Notes under the pieces: model-generated
The model's input: only the letters and a program-made list of their open reading frames with translations
Databases searched by the model: none
Told to the model about the DNA's origin: nothing
Program-made: the position numbers and the translations under genes
Part shown: positions 8,612 through 16,355 of the stretch, in pieces
How the letters are laid out: every line of letters starts with the position of its first letter
Position numbering within the stretch: the stretch's first letter is position 1
Source: Chryseobacterium paludis
GTDB lineage: Bacteria > Bacteroidota > Bacteroidia > Flavobacteriales > Weeksellaceae
Reading direction: 5' to 3'
DNA: 64,000 nt
NCBI RefSeq assembly: GCF_025403485.1
Contig: NZ_CP099966.1
Coordinates: 806,001-870,000, forward strand

Positions 8612-9775
8612 ATGAACTATAATTTTGACGAAATAATACCAAGACGAGGAACGAACTCTATAAAATGGGATAAGGTTGCGGATGAAAATGTATTGCCAAT
8701 GTGGGTAGCTGATATGGATTTTAAAACGCCTCCTGAAGTTATAAAAGCTCTTTCAAGGAAGGTTGAACAAGGAATATTTGGTTACAGTATTATTCCTTCA
8801 GCATTTTATGATTCTATTATCAATTGGTGGGAAATAAGCCATCAGCTGATCTTGAAAAAAGAGTGGCTGTTACCAGTTCCCGGAATGATCCCCGCACTTT
8901 CAGCTATTATCAGAGCCCATCTTCAACCGGGGGATAATATTATTGTTCAATCACCTGTCTACAATCATTTCTTTACGCTTATAGAAAACTGTGAATGCAA
9001 TACGGTTGAGAACCATTTGATCTATGAAAATGGAAATTATCAAATAGATTTTGTTGATTTGGAATTGAAAGCTTCAGATCCACAAACTAAAATGCTGTTA
9101 ATCTGCAGTCCTCATAACCCTGTGGGTAGAGTTTGGGTACGTGAAGAACTGGAGAAAATAGCTTCCATATGCACAAAACATCAAGTAATGGTAGTTTCAG
9201 ATGAAATCCATGCTGATCTGGTTTATAAAAATCATCGGCATATTCCGTTTGTTTCTGTTGCAGGAAATTATGATCTGGTTTCTGTTACCTGTGGTTCGCC
9301 CTGTAAGACATTTAATCTATCCAGCCTGCCTGTATCTTATGTTATCTCCAAAGATCAGGAGATCTTAAAACGGATTGAGAAAATACTTACAATACAGGAA
9401 ACAACTACCATTAATCCATTCGCCGTTGAAGCTTTAATAGCAGCTTATAATCAGGGTAGAAATTGGATGGAAGAACTAAAAGAATATGTATATGCCAACT
9501 ATTTATATCTAAAATATTTTTGCAAGGAATATCTGCCAAATGTATTGGTTAGTGACTTACAGGCGACTTATCTTGTATGGCTGGATTGTCATACTTTAGG
9601 TAAAGGATCAGATGAACTTTCCAAGTTTTTATTTAAAGAAGAAAAGCTTTGGTTAAATTCAGGCACCATGTACGGAAGCTCTGGAGAAGGTTTTTTACGC
9701 ATAAATATCGCCTGTCCAAGACAAGTTTTGGAGGAAGGTTTACAACGATTGGAAAAATATGTACATAAAAAATAA
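8612..9775 (+). CDS. MalY/PatB-type PLP-dependent C-S lyase, candidate EgtE-like enzyme
   Basis: A 387-residue fold-type I PLP enzyme of the MalY/PatB cystathionine beta-lyase group. Features are the N-terminal MWVADMDFKTPPEV typical of this group, CSPHNPVGRVW (165-175), the cofactor aspartate in VVSDEIHADLVY (194-205), and the Schiff-base lysine Lys232 in GSPCKTFNLSSL. It starts 4 bases after the transporter stop, so it is clearly in the same operon. The last step of ergothioneine synthesis is PLP-dependent cleavage of hercynylcysteine sulfoxide by EgtE, and the operon otherwise lacks this step. The proposal that this enzyme performs it is inference. Ordinary cystathionine lyase or aminotransferase activity is the alternative. 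Confidence 0.82.
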   Translation: MNYNFDEIIPRRGTNSIKWDKVADENVLPMWVADMDFKTPPEVIKALSRKVEQGIFGYSIIPSAFYDSIINWWEISHQLILKKEWLLPVPGMIPALSAIIRAHLQPGDNIIVQSPVYNHFFTLIENCECNTVENHLIYENGNYQIDFVDLELKASDPQTKMLLICSPHNPVGRVWVREELEKIASICTKHQVMVVSDEIHADLVYKNHRHIPFVSVAGNYDLVSVTCGSPCKTFNLSSLPVSYVISKDQEILKRIEKILTIQETTTINPFAVEALIAAYNQGRNWMEELKEYVYANYLYLKYFCKEYLPNVLVSDLQATYLVWLDCHTLGKGSDELSKFLFKEEKLWLNSGTMYGSSGEGFLRINIACPRQVLEEGLQRLEKYVHKK

Positions 9776-9830
9776 TATTGATCCGGTATTTCTTTAATAC
9801 CTCTTATAATTCTGGACGGCTTTTTATCTT

Positions 9831-10076
9831 TTATAAATTTCTATTCGCCTTTTCTTTTTTTAATTGATTCCACTTGTTAATATTTAGGATTAAAATAGGA
9901 AGCAGGGCGATAGGAATTACAGTGAGAGCAGTAAATCCATTTTTGAATATTAAAAACATATTACTTAAGAATAATATCGGGATTGAAACCATCAGCAAGG
10001 TGGTTACTGCTTTACTTTTCTTTTCATTGTTGATGAGTTCCTCGTTTGTGTATTCGGTTATAGGTTTATTTTTCAT
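9831..10076 (-). CDS. Small two-helix membrane protein
   Basis: An 81-residue protein starting MKNKPITEYTNEELINNEKK, with two hydrophobic helices (AVTTLLMVSIPILFLSNMFL and ALTVIPIALLPILIL) and a basic tail. A longer start eight codons upstream would overlap the end of the preceding gene. The ATG at 10074-10076 instead begins one base after the upstream stop, so it is preferred. Similar short flavobacterial proteins carry the label redox-active disulfide protein 2, but no cysteine pair is visible here, so that name would mislead. Function unknown. Confidence 0.6.
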   Translation of the reverse strand: MKNKPITEYTNEELINNEKKSKAVTTLLMVSIPILFLSNMFLIFKNGFTALTVIPIALLPILILNINKWNQLKKEKANRNL

Positions 10077-10077
10077 T

Positions 10078-10674
10078 TTATTTTTTTTTGATGACTTCAA
10101 GGTTATTAATTTTTCCGACAGGAGCTATTTTGATTTGTTGATCTCCTTTTGTTACATAAAAATAGTAAGTACTATTAATGTCGATCATATAGATGTCAGT
10201 CGGTTCACTGGATTCAGAAGTGATTGTATAATTGTATTTTAGGTTTTGGGCTTCTATTCTTTTTTTAATAATGCTGCCTTGTCCTATTCCCAATCCAACG
10301 AATAAGGCAAGAAGTTCAATGGCTACAAGTATAGAAAAGATCGGAATCATGGTTTTCTGCAACTCTTTTTTATCACTTTCAGGATTTATTTTATAGCTTC
10401 CTAGTAGCTTCTTGCTCCAGTTTTTATCTCTGTTCCTGATCAGGACTACCTGAAATAAAAAGAAAAAAAGGACGACAGAAATTATTATTATAATCAATAT
10501 AGGACTTGATGTCATATCAGCAATCGGACTGATGAGGATATCTGTAATAGATGAGTATTTTAAAATATTTATTCCCAATTGATAAAAAAGAATACTTTCT
10601 TTTAAAAGTCCAAGAATAATAAGATATAAATACCCTAATGGTAATAATCCTTGAATTTTTTCTAAATATTTCAT
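10078..10674 (-). CDS. Hypothetical membrane protein
   Basis: A 198-residue protein that I do not recognise. It has three strong hydrophobic segments (LLPLGYLYLIILGLL near residue 10, SSPILIIIIISVVLFFFLF near 57-75, and MIPIFSILVAIELLALFVG near 108-127). An approximately 60-residue soluble C-terminal part follows, with alternating polar and hydrophobic residues. It is followed after one base by the small two-helix membrane protein, so the two are probably co-transcribed and may interact. A perfect 11-base inverted repeat lies about 64 bases upstream of its start (10738-10761). Confidence 0.6.
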   Translation of the reverse strand: MKYLEKIQGLLPLGYLYLIILGLLKESILFYQLGINILKYSSITDILISPIADMTSSPILIIIIISVVLFFFLFQVVLIRNRDKNWSKKLLGSYKINPESDKKELQKTMIPIFSILVAIELLALFVGLGIGQGSIIKKRIEAQNLKYNYTITSESSEPTDIYMIDINSTYYFYVTKGDQQIKIAPVGKINNLEVIKKK

Positions 10675-10737
10675 TCAACTAAGATATTATTTTTCTCTCA
10701 ATTTTTTGATCACTTAAACAAAATACCATATGTTCAG

Positions 10738-10761
10738 CTATTCATAAGTTCTTATGAATAG
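10738..10761. repeat. Perfect 11-bp inverted repeat, operator or hairpin
   Basis: CTATTCATAAG (10738-10748) and CTTATGAATAG (10751-10761) are perfect reverse complements separated by TT. Neither side has a T-run of the kind expected of an intrinsic terminator. The element lies between the end of the VirJ-like gene and the start of the membrane-protein pair, so a protein-binding site is at least as likely as a hairpin. Confidence 0.5.
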
Positions 10762-10842
10762 TAATAAATTAAATTTTAGATTATAGTATCCAGAAAGATA
10801 TATTAAGTAGAGGCTCAGGATTTAGCTTCAGTATTATGCAAG

Positions 10843-11529
10843 TTATAAATTACTCTTGATGAAATTCGCCAGCATTTTGGTATTATTTCCATAATGATGA
10901 TTTCCAGCTATATGTTTCATCCTGTAATTGGCTCCCAGGGTTATTGTCCGGTAGGGAAAACGGGTAAATTCAAAATCACTTAAGACAACCATTACGGGAA
11001 CTGTGCCCATTTTATTGATTTCAGGGATCACCTGGAGGCTGCCTTTAGGTTCAAATCCGAAGTACTCATCAAGATGGATCTTGAAATCATTACTTTTTGA
11101 AGGCCCCATAATAAAAACTTTTTGAATCTTCTCTTTTAAGCTGGTGGTAAAACGGTTGTATACAAAGGGAGTAACATCAGCACCAAATGAAAACCCTAAT
11201 AAAACGACGTGTTGATTTTTTCGTCCCTGTAACTTCTCCTTAATACAATTCTCAATGTCTAAAGAGGTTTGTCCCGGAGTTTTTTTGTTCCAGAAATAAG
11301 ATTTTGTATCTAAAGCAAATACATCATAACCCAGTGTATGAAGATTCGTCCCTAAGCTCTTTGTGAACGTATTAAAACCAGCATCCCCACTTATAAAAAA
11401 GATGATGGGCTTATTGGTATTGGAGTCCCATTCCGTGATCCTAAAATCATTATCTTTCTGACAGCCGAAAAAAAAGGCTAATGTCAATACAGATAAAATT
11501 CTTATCAGTTTTTGCAGCTTATTCTTCAT
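10843..11529 (-). CDS. VirJ/AcvB-like lipoprotein hydrolase paired with mprF
   Basis: A 228-residue predicted lipoprotein: the signal segment ends in LAFFFGC, placing Cys at the lipobox. The rest is an alpha/beta-hydrolase of the VirJ type, with FFISGDAGFNTF as oxyanion region, nucleophile elbow LGFSFGAD and a late histidine in HIAGNHHYG. In Agrobacterium the related AcvB is a periplasmic lysyl-phosphatidylglycerol hydrolase acting on the product of the MprF homologue LpiA. Here the gene overlaps the 3' end of mprF by 11 bases, which strongly suggests the same pairing: MprF adds and flips aminoacyl-PG and this enzyme removes it. The family is visible; the substrate is inferred. Confidence 0.8.
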   Translation of the reverse strand: MKNKLQKLIRILSVLTLAFFFGCQKDNDFRITEWDSNTNKPIIFFISGDAGFNTFTKSLGTNLHTLGYDVFALDTKSYFWNKKTPGQTSLDIENCIKEKLQGRKNQHVVLLGFSFGADVTPFVYNRFTTSLKEKIQKVFIMGPSKSNDFKIHLDEYFGFEPKGSLQVIPEINKMGTVPVMVVLSDFEFTRFPYRTITLGANYRMKHIAGNHHYGNNTKMLANFIKSNL

Positions 11530-14125
11530 TTTTTTGCGGTTTCATCACTTTACTTAATGTCGTCGGGATTTGAAGTAATTCAAAATCATTGTTGTACACC
11601 AGATACTTGTTTTCCCAGATATCAGCATACTTTTCTTTAAAGTTTCTCAGTGTTTGATAATGCTTAAAACTTCCTACTCTTTGATAGGCAAATTTCATAA
11701 TATCTTCAGCCGTATTGTTGGTCTGTTCTATTCCTGCCATTGGGGTCATTCCCATATTGACAAACTTTAGATTTTTACTTTTAGCATATTCTATAAGTTT
11801 CACAATTAAAACATCTACACTGCCATTCGGCGCATTTTCAGTTTTTCTGATCATATCATAACTGCATTCATCAGGGGCACAATGTGGAATGATATTTAAA
11901 AATGCAACACACATACCATCGGCATCAAAAATGGTAATAAGATCTTGATTTTTTACAACTTCGCGATCAAACATCCCTTCAGCGAATACGATTTCTTTTT
12001 TATCAAACTCTCTTAACCATTTATCGGAAACCCTTTGAATATGATCTATCATATCCTCATTATGAGGAGCATAGCGTATTGTTGTGGTATAACCTGATTT
12101 TTCAACAGCATTAATTCCATTTCTAATCGTTTTTCTGTCTTTCCCACTCAGACTAAACTTTTCTGTATCTACAATTGCATCCTGACCAATAAATAATTTT
12201 TGTTTTTTTAAAGGATTAAAATAAACGATTCCATTTTCACCTACTCTGTAATAACAGGTCTTTAGGTTATTATTCTTACAGTATTGATCAAATTCATTAA
12301 TCAGATCTGTCTTATTTTGCTCAGCACAAACAGGATCTTCTAATACGACAGCGAATCCGTTTGCTGTCCGGAAGGATACCATGCCATTGATTTCTTCTGA
12401 AAAGTAAAACTGTTTTTCCTTGGTCAGTTTAAAATAGTCCAATGAAGAAGCTCCAAACTCTTCTACAAGATGTTGGGCATTCATATGGCTCTCTTTGTCA
12501 TCTTTTTCAATGCGGGAGTGGGTCCTGTAAAATGAAAAGATAAGTACCAACCAGGAAATAACCCCAAGAATATAGTTGAGGTTCTGAAAATCCCTTGCAA
12601 ACCCTGTAAGCGGGGTAAGTCCGGAATCTTTGAATAATAAAAATGTATGTAATGTGTAATACAGAGCCTCTTCTTTTGTAAAATCTATACCGAAATGAGA
12701 TTTGCTTATAAAGTAGAAGCTAAAATAATTGAAAATTAAAATGACGGTAAAGATCCCTAAAAACCAGCTAAATCCTTTTTGTAAAGAAACGATTTTAGTC
12801 GTGAAAATATATTCTTTTCTGGTATATAACAACAGGCCTAAAGTGAATGCTGAAAACAAGGCTTCTTCATAATCCAGAGCTTTTGATAAATTAAAAACAA
12901 TAGAGAAGATGGTAAGGATCACAGCAAAATACCAAGCTCTTTTATAACCTCTAAAAAGATTGGCAGAAGTCGCCAAAAGCAATACTCCTGAAATAAGTGT
13001 GATCATCTTGGAAATATGGATCAATTCCCAGGGTAAATAGTTTTTCAGAATATGAAGACGATCTGTTAATGCTGGTGTAATTACAGAAAGGATATTAATA
13101 ATACCTAATAAAAAGATCATGATTACAGGTAAAATACGAGCAAATAGTTTTCTTCCACCCCATAGGTAAGCTACTATTCCCAGAATCAAAGGGATCCAAA
13201 ATTCAAAAAACCGATAAAGCAATGTAATTCCTAAACCATCGGCATGCTTATATCCGAAATTGGCAAGGATATAGGTGAGAGAAAATTCCACAGCCCCCAA
13301 ACCACGAAGAAAAGGAGATACGATCATTAATAAAATTGAAACAACATACGATATTGCTGCCGCAGAAAATGAAGCAGGAACTCCAAATGCATACATAGCG
13401 ATCAGAAGGTGGAAAACACCACAAAATTCAATAAAAATAGAAACCAGAATAGTAATCCAAAAGTACTTTTTATCGATTTCATTGCTAAATATTTCATCAA
13501 CTGTGCTGATAAATTTTGGGAATTTCTTATCAAGGAATTGGTAGAAGGAATTTTTCTTCCGGAAAGAAAGGAAAATGAGATAACTTCCGATAAGTATTGC
13601 CACTAAAACTAAAATACCAACCCAGCTGTCATTAAAGTTTTTATTGATCAAAACTGCATAAGCGATTAATGGAATCCCAACCAGTACTACTGTCAGTAAG
13701 CCTACAAATCCATATATGGCACTGGCCTGATGGATTTTCGAAGACTTATAACCTTTCGTTCTGATGTTTCGGGGAAGATAAGCAAGTGAACTGACGCCAC
13801 CGGCAGGAAGAAATACACTTAGGAAGTTTCGTTTTAAAAATAAACTTGTAGCATCTGATATACTTACATTTAATTTTGTAGCGCGAAAACTCGTTACATA
13901 CATTAAACCTTGAAGAAGAACATAAATGAAGGCTAATAATACTCCAATTAAGATCCAACCTAATTTTGCATTTTGAAGCTCAGGACCAATAGTAGCCAGC
14001 TCATGTCTTTCACTTCGGAAAAATACAAATGCCAGTAATAAGATAGCAACTGCTAAAACTTCCTTCCAGCGAACCAACTTGAAGATTTTTGAAAAATTTA
14101 TTTTTTTCATATTTGTGACTGCCAT
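11519..14125 (-). CDS. mprF: Phosphatidylglycerol lysyltransferase/flippase MprF
   Basis: An 868-residue protein with the two-part MprF structure. About fourteen hydrophobic helices make up the N-terminal flippase (including SVFLPAGGVSSLAYLPR). The C-terminal cytosolic DUF2156 GNAT-like domain transfers the amino acid from aminoacyl-tRNA to phosphatidylglycerol (FRTANGFAVVLEDPVC, CYYRVGENGIVYF, FVNMGMTPMAG, FKEKYADIWENKYL). The product reduces negative surface charge and gives resistance to cationic peptides. An internal ATG at 14108-14110 (MKKINFSK) is an equally good start. The VirJ-like hydrolase overlaps its end by 11 bases, so the pair is one transcription unit. Confidence 0.92.
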   Translation of the reverse strand: MAVTNMKKINFSKIFKLVRWKEVLAVAILLLAFVFFRSERHELATIGPELQNAKLGWILIGVLLAFIYVLLQGLMYVTSFRATKLNVSISDATSLFLKRNFLSVFLPAGGVSSLAYLPRNIRTKGYKSSKIHQASAIYGFVGLLTVVLVGIPLIAYAVLINKNFNDSWVGILVLVAILIGSYLIFLSFRKKNSFYQFLDKKFPKFISTVDEIFSNEIDKKYFWITILVSIFIEFCGVFHLLIAMYAFGVPASFSAAAISYVVSILLMIVSPFLRGLGAVEFSLTYILANFGYKHADGLGITLLYRFFEFWIPLILGIVAYLWGGRKLFARILPVIMIFLLGIINILSVITPALTDRLHILKNYLPWELIHISKMITLISGVLLLATSANLFRGYKRAWYFAVILTIFSIVFNLSKALDYEEALFSAFTLGLLLYTRKEYIFTTKIVSLQKGFSWFLGIFTVILIFNYFSFYFISKSHFGIDFTKEEALYYTLHTFLLFKDSGLTPLTGFARDFQNLNYILGVISWLVLIFSFYRTHSRIEKDDKESHMNAQHLVEEFGASSLDYFKLTKEKQFYFSEEINGMVSFRTANGFAVVLEDPVCAEQNKTDLINEFDQYCKNNNLKTCYYRVGENGIVYFNPLKKQKLFIGQDAIVDTEKFSLSGKDRKTIRNGINAVEKSGYTTTIRYAPHNEDMIDHIQRVSDKWLREFDKKEIVFAEGMFDREVVKNQDLITIFDADGMCVAFLNIIPHCAPDECSYDMIRKTENAPNGSVDVLIVKLIEYAKSKNLKFVNMGMTPMAGIEQTNNTAEDIMKFAYQRVGSFKHYQTLRNFKEKYADIWENKYLVYNNDFELLQIPTTLSKVMKPQKNEE

Positions 14126-14226
14126 ACTTTTCGGGTACTTTCTGTACTGAAATGCTTTAAATCAAAAATAGATAAAAAAATCTTTAACAGCTGATAGATA
14201 TTTTACTTTATTTACGTTATCAAAGG

Positions 14227-14613
14227 TTAATTTTGATAACATTTCGGACAAATTCCGCTTACTACGAAATTGTAACTTTTTGCAACAAAATGCTTAGGTA
14301 GTGTTATTTCCGGAACTATATTTTCTATACAGGTAACCGACTGGCATTTTTCACAATTGAAATGGATATGATTATGGGAGTGATCATTCTCTGTACAATG
14401 ATGACATTTGGCATAATTCACAACACCATCTACATTCACAATCTTATGTATTTTCCCTTCCTCTTCCAAACGGTCCAATACTCGATAAGTAGTAACACGA
14501 TTGCATAGATCCCCAACTTTCTCCTGAATAGCAGTGTGGGATAATGCGCTTTCTGAGTTATTTATAATGTTTAATATCTCAGTTTTGGCCTGGGTATTTC
14601 TAACTTGCTTCAT
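14227..14613 (-). CDS. zur: Fur-family repressor, probably Zur
   Basis: A 128-residue Fur-family regulator with an N-terminal winged helix (NRVTTYRVLDRLEEEGKIHK) and a C-terminal metal domain. That domain has CHHCTENDHSHNHIHFNCEK, the usual His-rich motif, and two zinc-type CxxC pairs (CEKC and CPKC). A longer frame begins at 14637, but that start would place the 14622-14636 palindrome inside the gene. The ATG at 14611-14613 (MKQVRNTQ) fits the family better. It diverges from a MerC-like and a COG0523 gene and shares a palindrome with the downstream alkaline phosphatase. This argues for zinc rather than iron or peroxide sensing; that is inference from context. Confidence 0.78.
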   Translation of the reverse strand: MKQVRNTQAKTEILNIINNSESALSHTAIQEKVGDLCNRVTTYRVLDRLEEEGKIHKIVNVDGVVNYAKCHHCTENDHSHNHIHFNCEKCQSVTCIENIVPEITLPKHFVAKSYNFVVSGICPKCYQN

Positions 14614-14621
14614 AATTTTAT

Positions 14622-14675
14622 TGCAACAATGTTGCATTAATTAGATTTAATATTTACATTTGCAACAAAGTTACG
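14622..14675 (+). promoter_or_regulatory. Divergent promoter with Zur-type palindrome
   Basis: TGCAACA-A-TGTTGCA (14622-14636) is a perfect 7-1-7 inverted repeat. A second, half-degenerate copy TGCAACA-A-AGTTACG lies at 14661-14675. A Bacteroidota-type promoter for the merC gene fits exactly between them: TTG at 14632-14634, 20 bases, then TACATTTG at 14655-14662. The first palindrome covers the -33 element and the second touches the -7 element, the geometry of a repressor site. The palindrome also sits 8 bases upstream of the zur ATG, consistent with autoregulation. Confidence 0.7.
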
Positions 14676-14704
14676 ATAAGTATTTTAAACTTAAATATCC
14701 ATTT

Positions 14705-15043
14705 ATGAAATCAAAAATTTTAGATGCAGTAGGAATTTCAGCAGCAGTTTTATGTTTGATCCATTGTATTATTTTTCCTTTATTAATGATTGTTCCTCTG
14801 GGGATCTCTCATAATCCTTATGTTGATCTTGCTTTTCTTTTCATTGGAGGAGTGGTTGTGTACAGAGTAACGAAAAAGGTTTCAAAACTCTGGTTGAAAT
14901 CGTTGTTCTGGATCTCAATTCTATTAATCTCTATATCGGTATTGGTTGATCTCATTTATGAAATCCATATTCCATTGATCTATGTAGGAGCTGTAGGATT
15001 AATTACCGGTCATATTCTCAATTTTAAAAATCATAAACATTAA
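14705..15043 (+). CDS. MerC-like membrane protein
   Basis: A 112-residue protein with four hydrophobic helices and the MerC hallmark near its N-terminus: an adjacent cysteine pattern in [19 protein letters not shown], followed by [14 protein letters not shown]. It ends in a His-containing tail ([10 protein letters not shown]). MerC proteins carry metal ions across membranes. Position between a Zur-type regulator and a COG0523 GTPase suggests a role in zinc supply here, by inference. A TTG start at 14660 would put the promoter -7 box inside the gene, so the ATG at 14705 is preferred. The COG0523 gene follows after 10 bases. Confidence 0.75.
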   Translation: MKSKILDAVGISAAVLCLIHCIIFPLLMIVPLGISHNPYVDLAFLFIGGVVVYRVTKKVSKLWLKSLFWISILLISISVLVDLIYEIHIPLIYVGAVGLITGHILNFKNHKH

Positions 15044-15053
15044 TTCTATTATC

Positions 15054-16259
15054 ATGACAAAGGAAAAACTTCCTGTAACTGTACTCAGTGGTTTTCTTGG
15101 TGCAGGGAAGACCACATTACTTAACCATATTCTGCATAATAAAGAAGGTTTAAAAGTAGCTGTAATCGTTAATGATATGAGCGAAATAAACATTGATGCA
15201 CGTCTTGTGGAAAATCAAAATACACTGTCCAGAACAGAAGAAAAACTGGTGGAAATGAGTAATGGCTGTATTTGTTGCACACTTCGCGAAGACTTAATGA
15301 TAGAAGTAGAAAGGTTAGCGCGTGAAAAAAGATTTGATTATCTGTTAATTGAAAGTACGGGGATCAGTGAGCCAGTTCCTGTGGCACAGACTTTTAGTTT
15401 TATAGATGAAGAAAGTGGAATTGACCTTTCATCCTTTAGCTATGTGGATACGATGGTAACGGTAGTAGACTGCTTTAATTTTTTTAAAGACTTTGGTTCC
15501 AACGAACGATTAATGGATCGTGATCTCACCGACATGGAAGGAGATTTCCGTACCATTGTAAACCTTCTGACCGATCAGATAGAATTTGCCAACGTTATTA
15601 TCCTGAACAAAACGGATATGGTAAATACGGAAACTGTTAATTTTTTGAAAGCAACAATCCGGAAATTAAATCCTGTTGCAAAACTGATCACTTCTGAATT
15701 TGGAAAGGTACAACCCAAAGAAATTATGAATACGGGATTATTTGATTTTGATGAAGCTCAACAGTCGGCAGGATGGCAAAAAGAACTGCAAGCTGAACAT
15801 CATACACCGGAAACTGAAGAATATGGAATTGGTTCATTTGTGTTCAGAAATAAAAAACCTTTTCATCCAATGAGGTTATGGAAATATCTCAATGTACAGT
15901 ATCCAGAAGGTGCATTACGTGCTAAGGGGCTGTTCTGGCTCGCTTCCCGTCCTGATGATGCCCTTAATTTTTCCCAGGCAGGTGGATCTTTTAGATTGGA
16001 AAAAGCTGGAGTATGGTGGTCGAGTATGCCAATGAGTAATCGTGTACAATATCCTTCATTTATAGAAAATCAGGAATTCATAGAAAGCCGGTGGGATAGA
16101 AGTTGGGGTGACAGGATCAATGAACTGGTTTTTATTGGAAAGAATTTAGATCAGAAAAAAATGATGAATGATCTTGAAAATTGCCTGATCACGGTAGAGG
16201 AAAAGATAATATTCGATGAGTCAATAGTTTTTCAGGACCCTTTCCCCGAGAATATCTGA
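15054..16259 (+). CDS. COG0523 (CobW/ZigA-type) GTPase metallochaperone
   Basis: A 401-residue G3E-family GTPase. Walker A is [15 protein letters not shown] (13-27). The metal motif CxCC is Cys72, Cys74 and Cys75 in [12 protein letters not shown]. The switch region is [10 protein letters not shown], and the guanine-specificity motif NKTD lies further on. The C-terminal CobW domain includes [11 protein letters not shown]. Members under Zur control (YciC, ZigA, ZNG1 types) deliver or handle zinc under deficiency. The gene lies 10 bases after merC and shares its Zur-type promoter, which supports a zinc role over cobalt or nitrile hydratase loading. Confidence 0.9.
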   Translation: MTKEKLPVTVLSGFLGAGKTTLLNHILHNKEGLKVAVIVNDMSEINIDARLVENQNTLSRTEEKLVEMSNGCICCTLREDLMIEVERLAREKRFDYLLIESTGISEPVPVAQTFSFIDEESGIDLSSFSYVDTMVTVVDCFNFFKDFGSNERLMDRDLTDMEGDFRTIVNLLTDQIEFANVIILNKTDMVNTETVNFLKATIRKLNPVAKLITSEFGKVQPKEIMNTGLFDFDEAQQSAGWQKELQAEHHTPETEEYGIGSFVFRNKKPFHPMRLWKYLNVQYPEGALRAKGLFWLASRPDDALNFSQAGGSFRLEKAGVWWSSMPMSNRVQYPSFIENQEFIESRWDRSWGDRINELVFIGKNLDQKKMMNDLENCLITVEEKIIFDESIVFQDPFPENI

Positions 16260-16294
16260 TAGTTTCCATTTAAACTAAATTCATAATTATTTAA

Positions 16295-16309
16295 TGCAAC
16301 ATTGTTTCA
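16295..16309. promoter_or_regulatory. Second Zur-type palindrome, upstream of alkaline phosphatase
   Basis: TGCAACA-T-TGTTTCA matches the perfect palindrome at 14622-14636 in 13 of 15 positions and keeps the 7-1-7 spacing. It lies 46 bases before the chosen ATG of the phosphatase gene and is the only other close match I noticed near these genes. Confidence 0.6.
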
Positions 16310-16355
16310 TTATTGGTTTTTATTATTTATATTGCAAAGCGAAATTTTAATACAG

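Noticed and set aside
9785..9801. GGTATT/AATACC hairpin after the egt operon as terminator.
   Set aside because: Stem of only six AT-rich pairs without a T-run; too weak to call.
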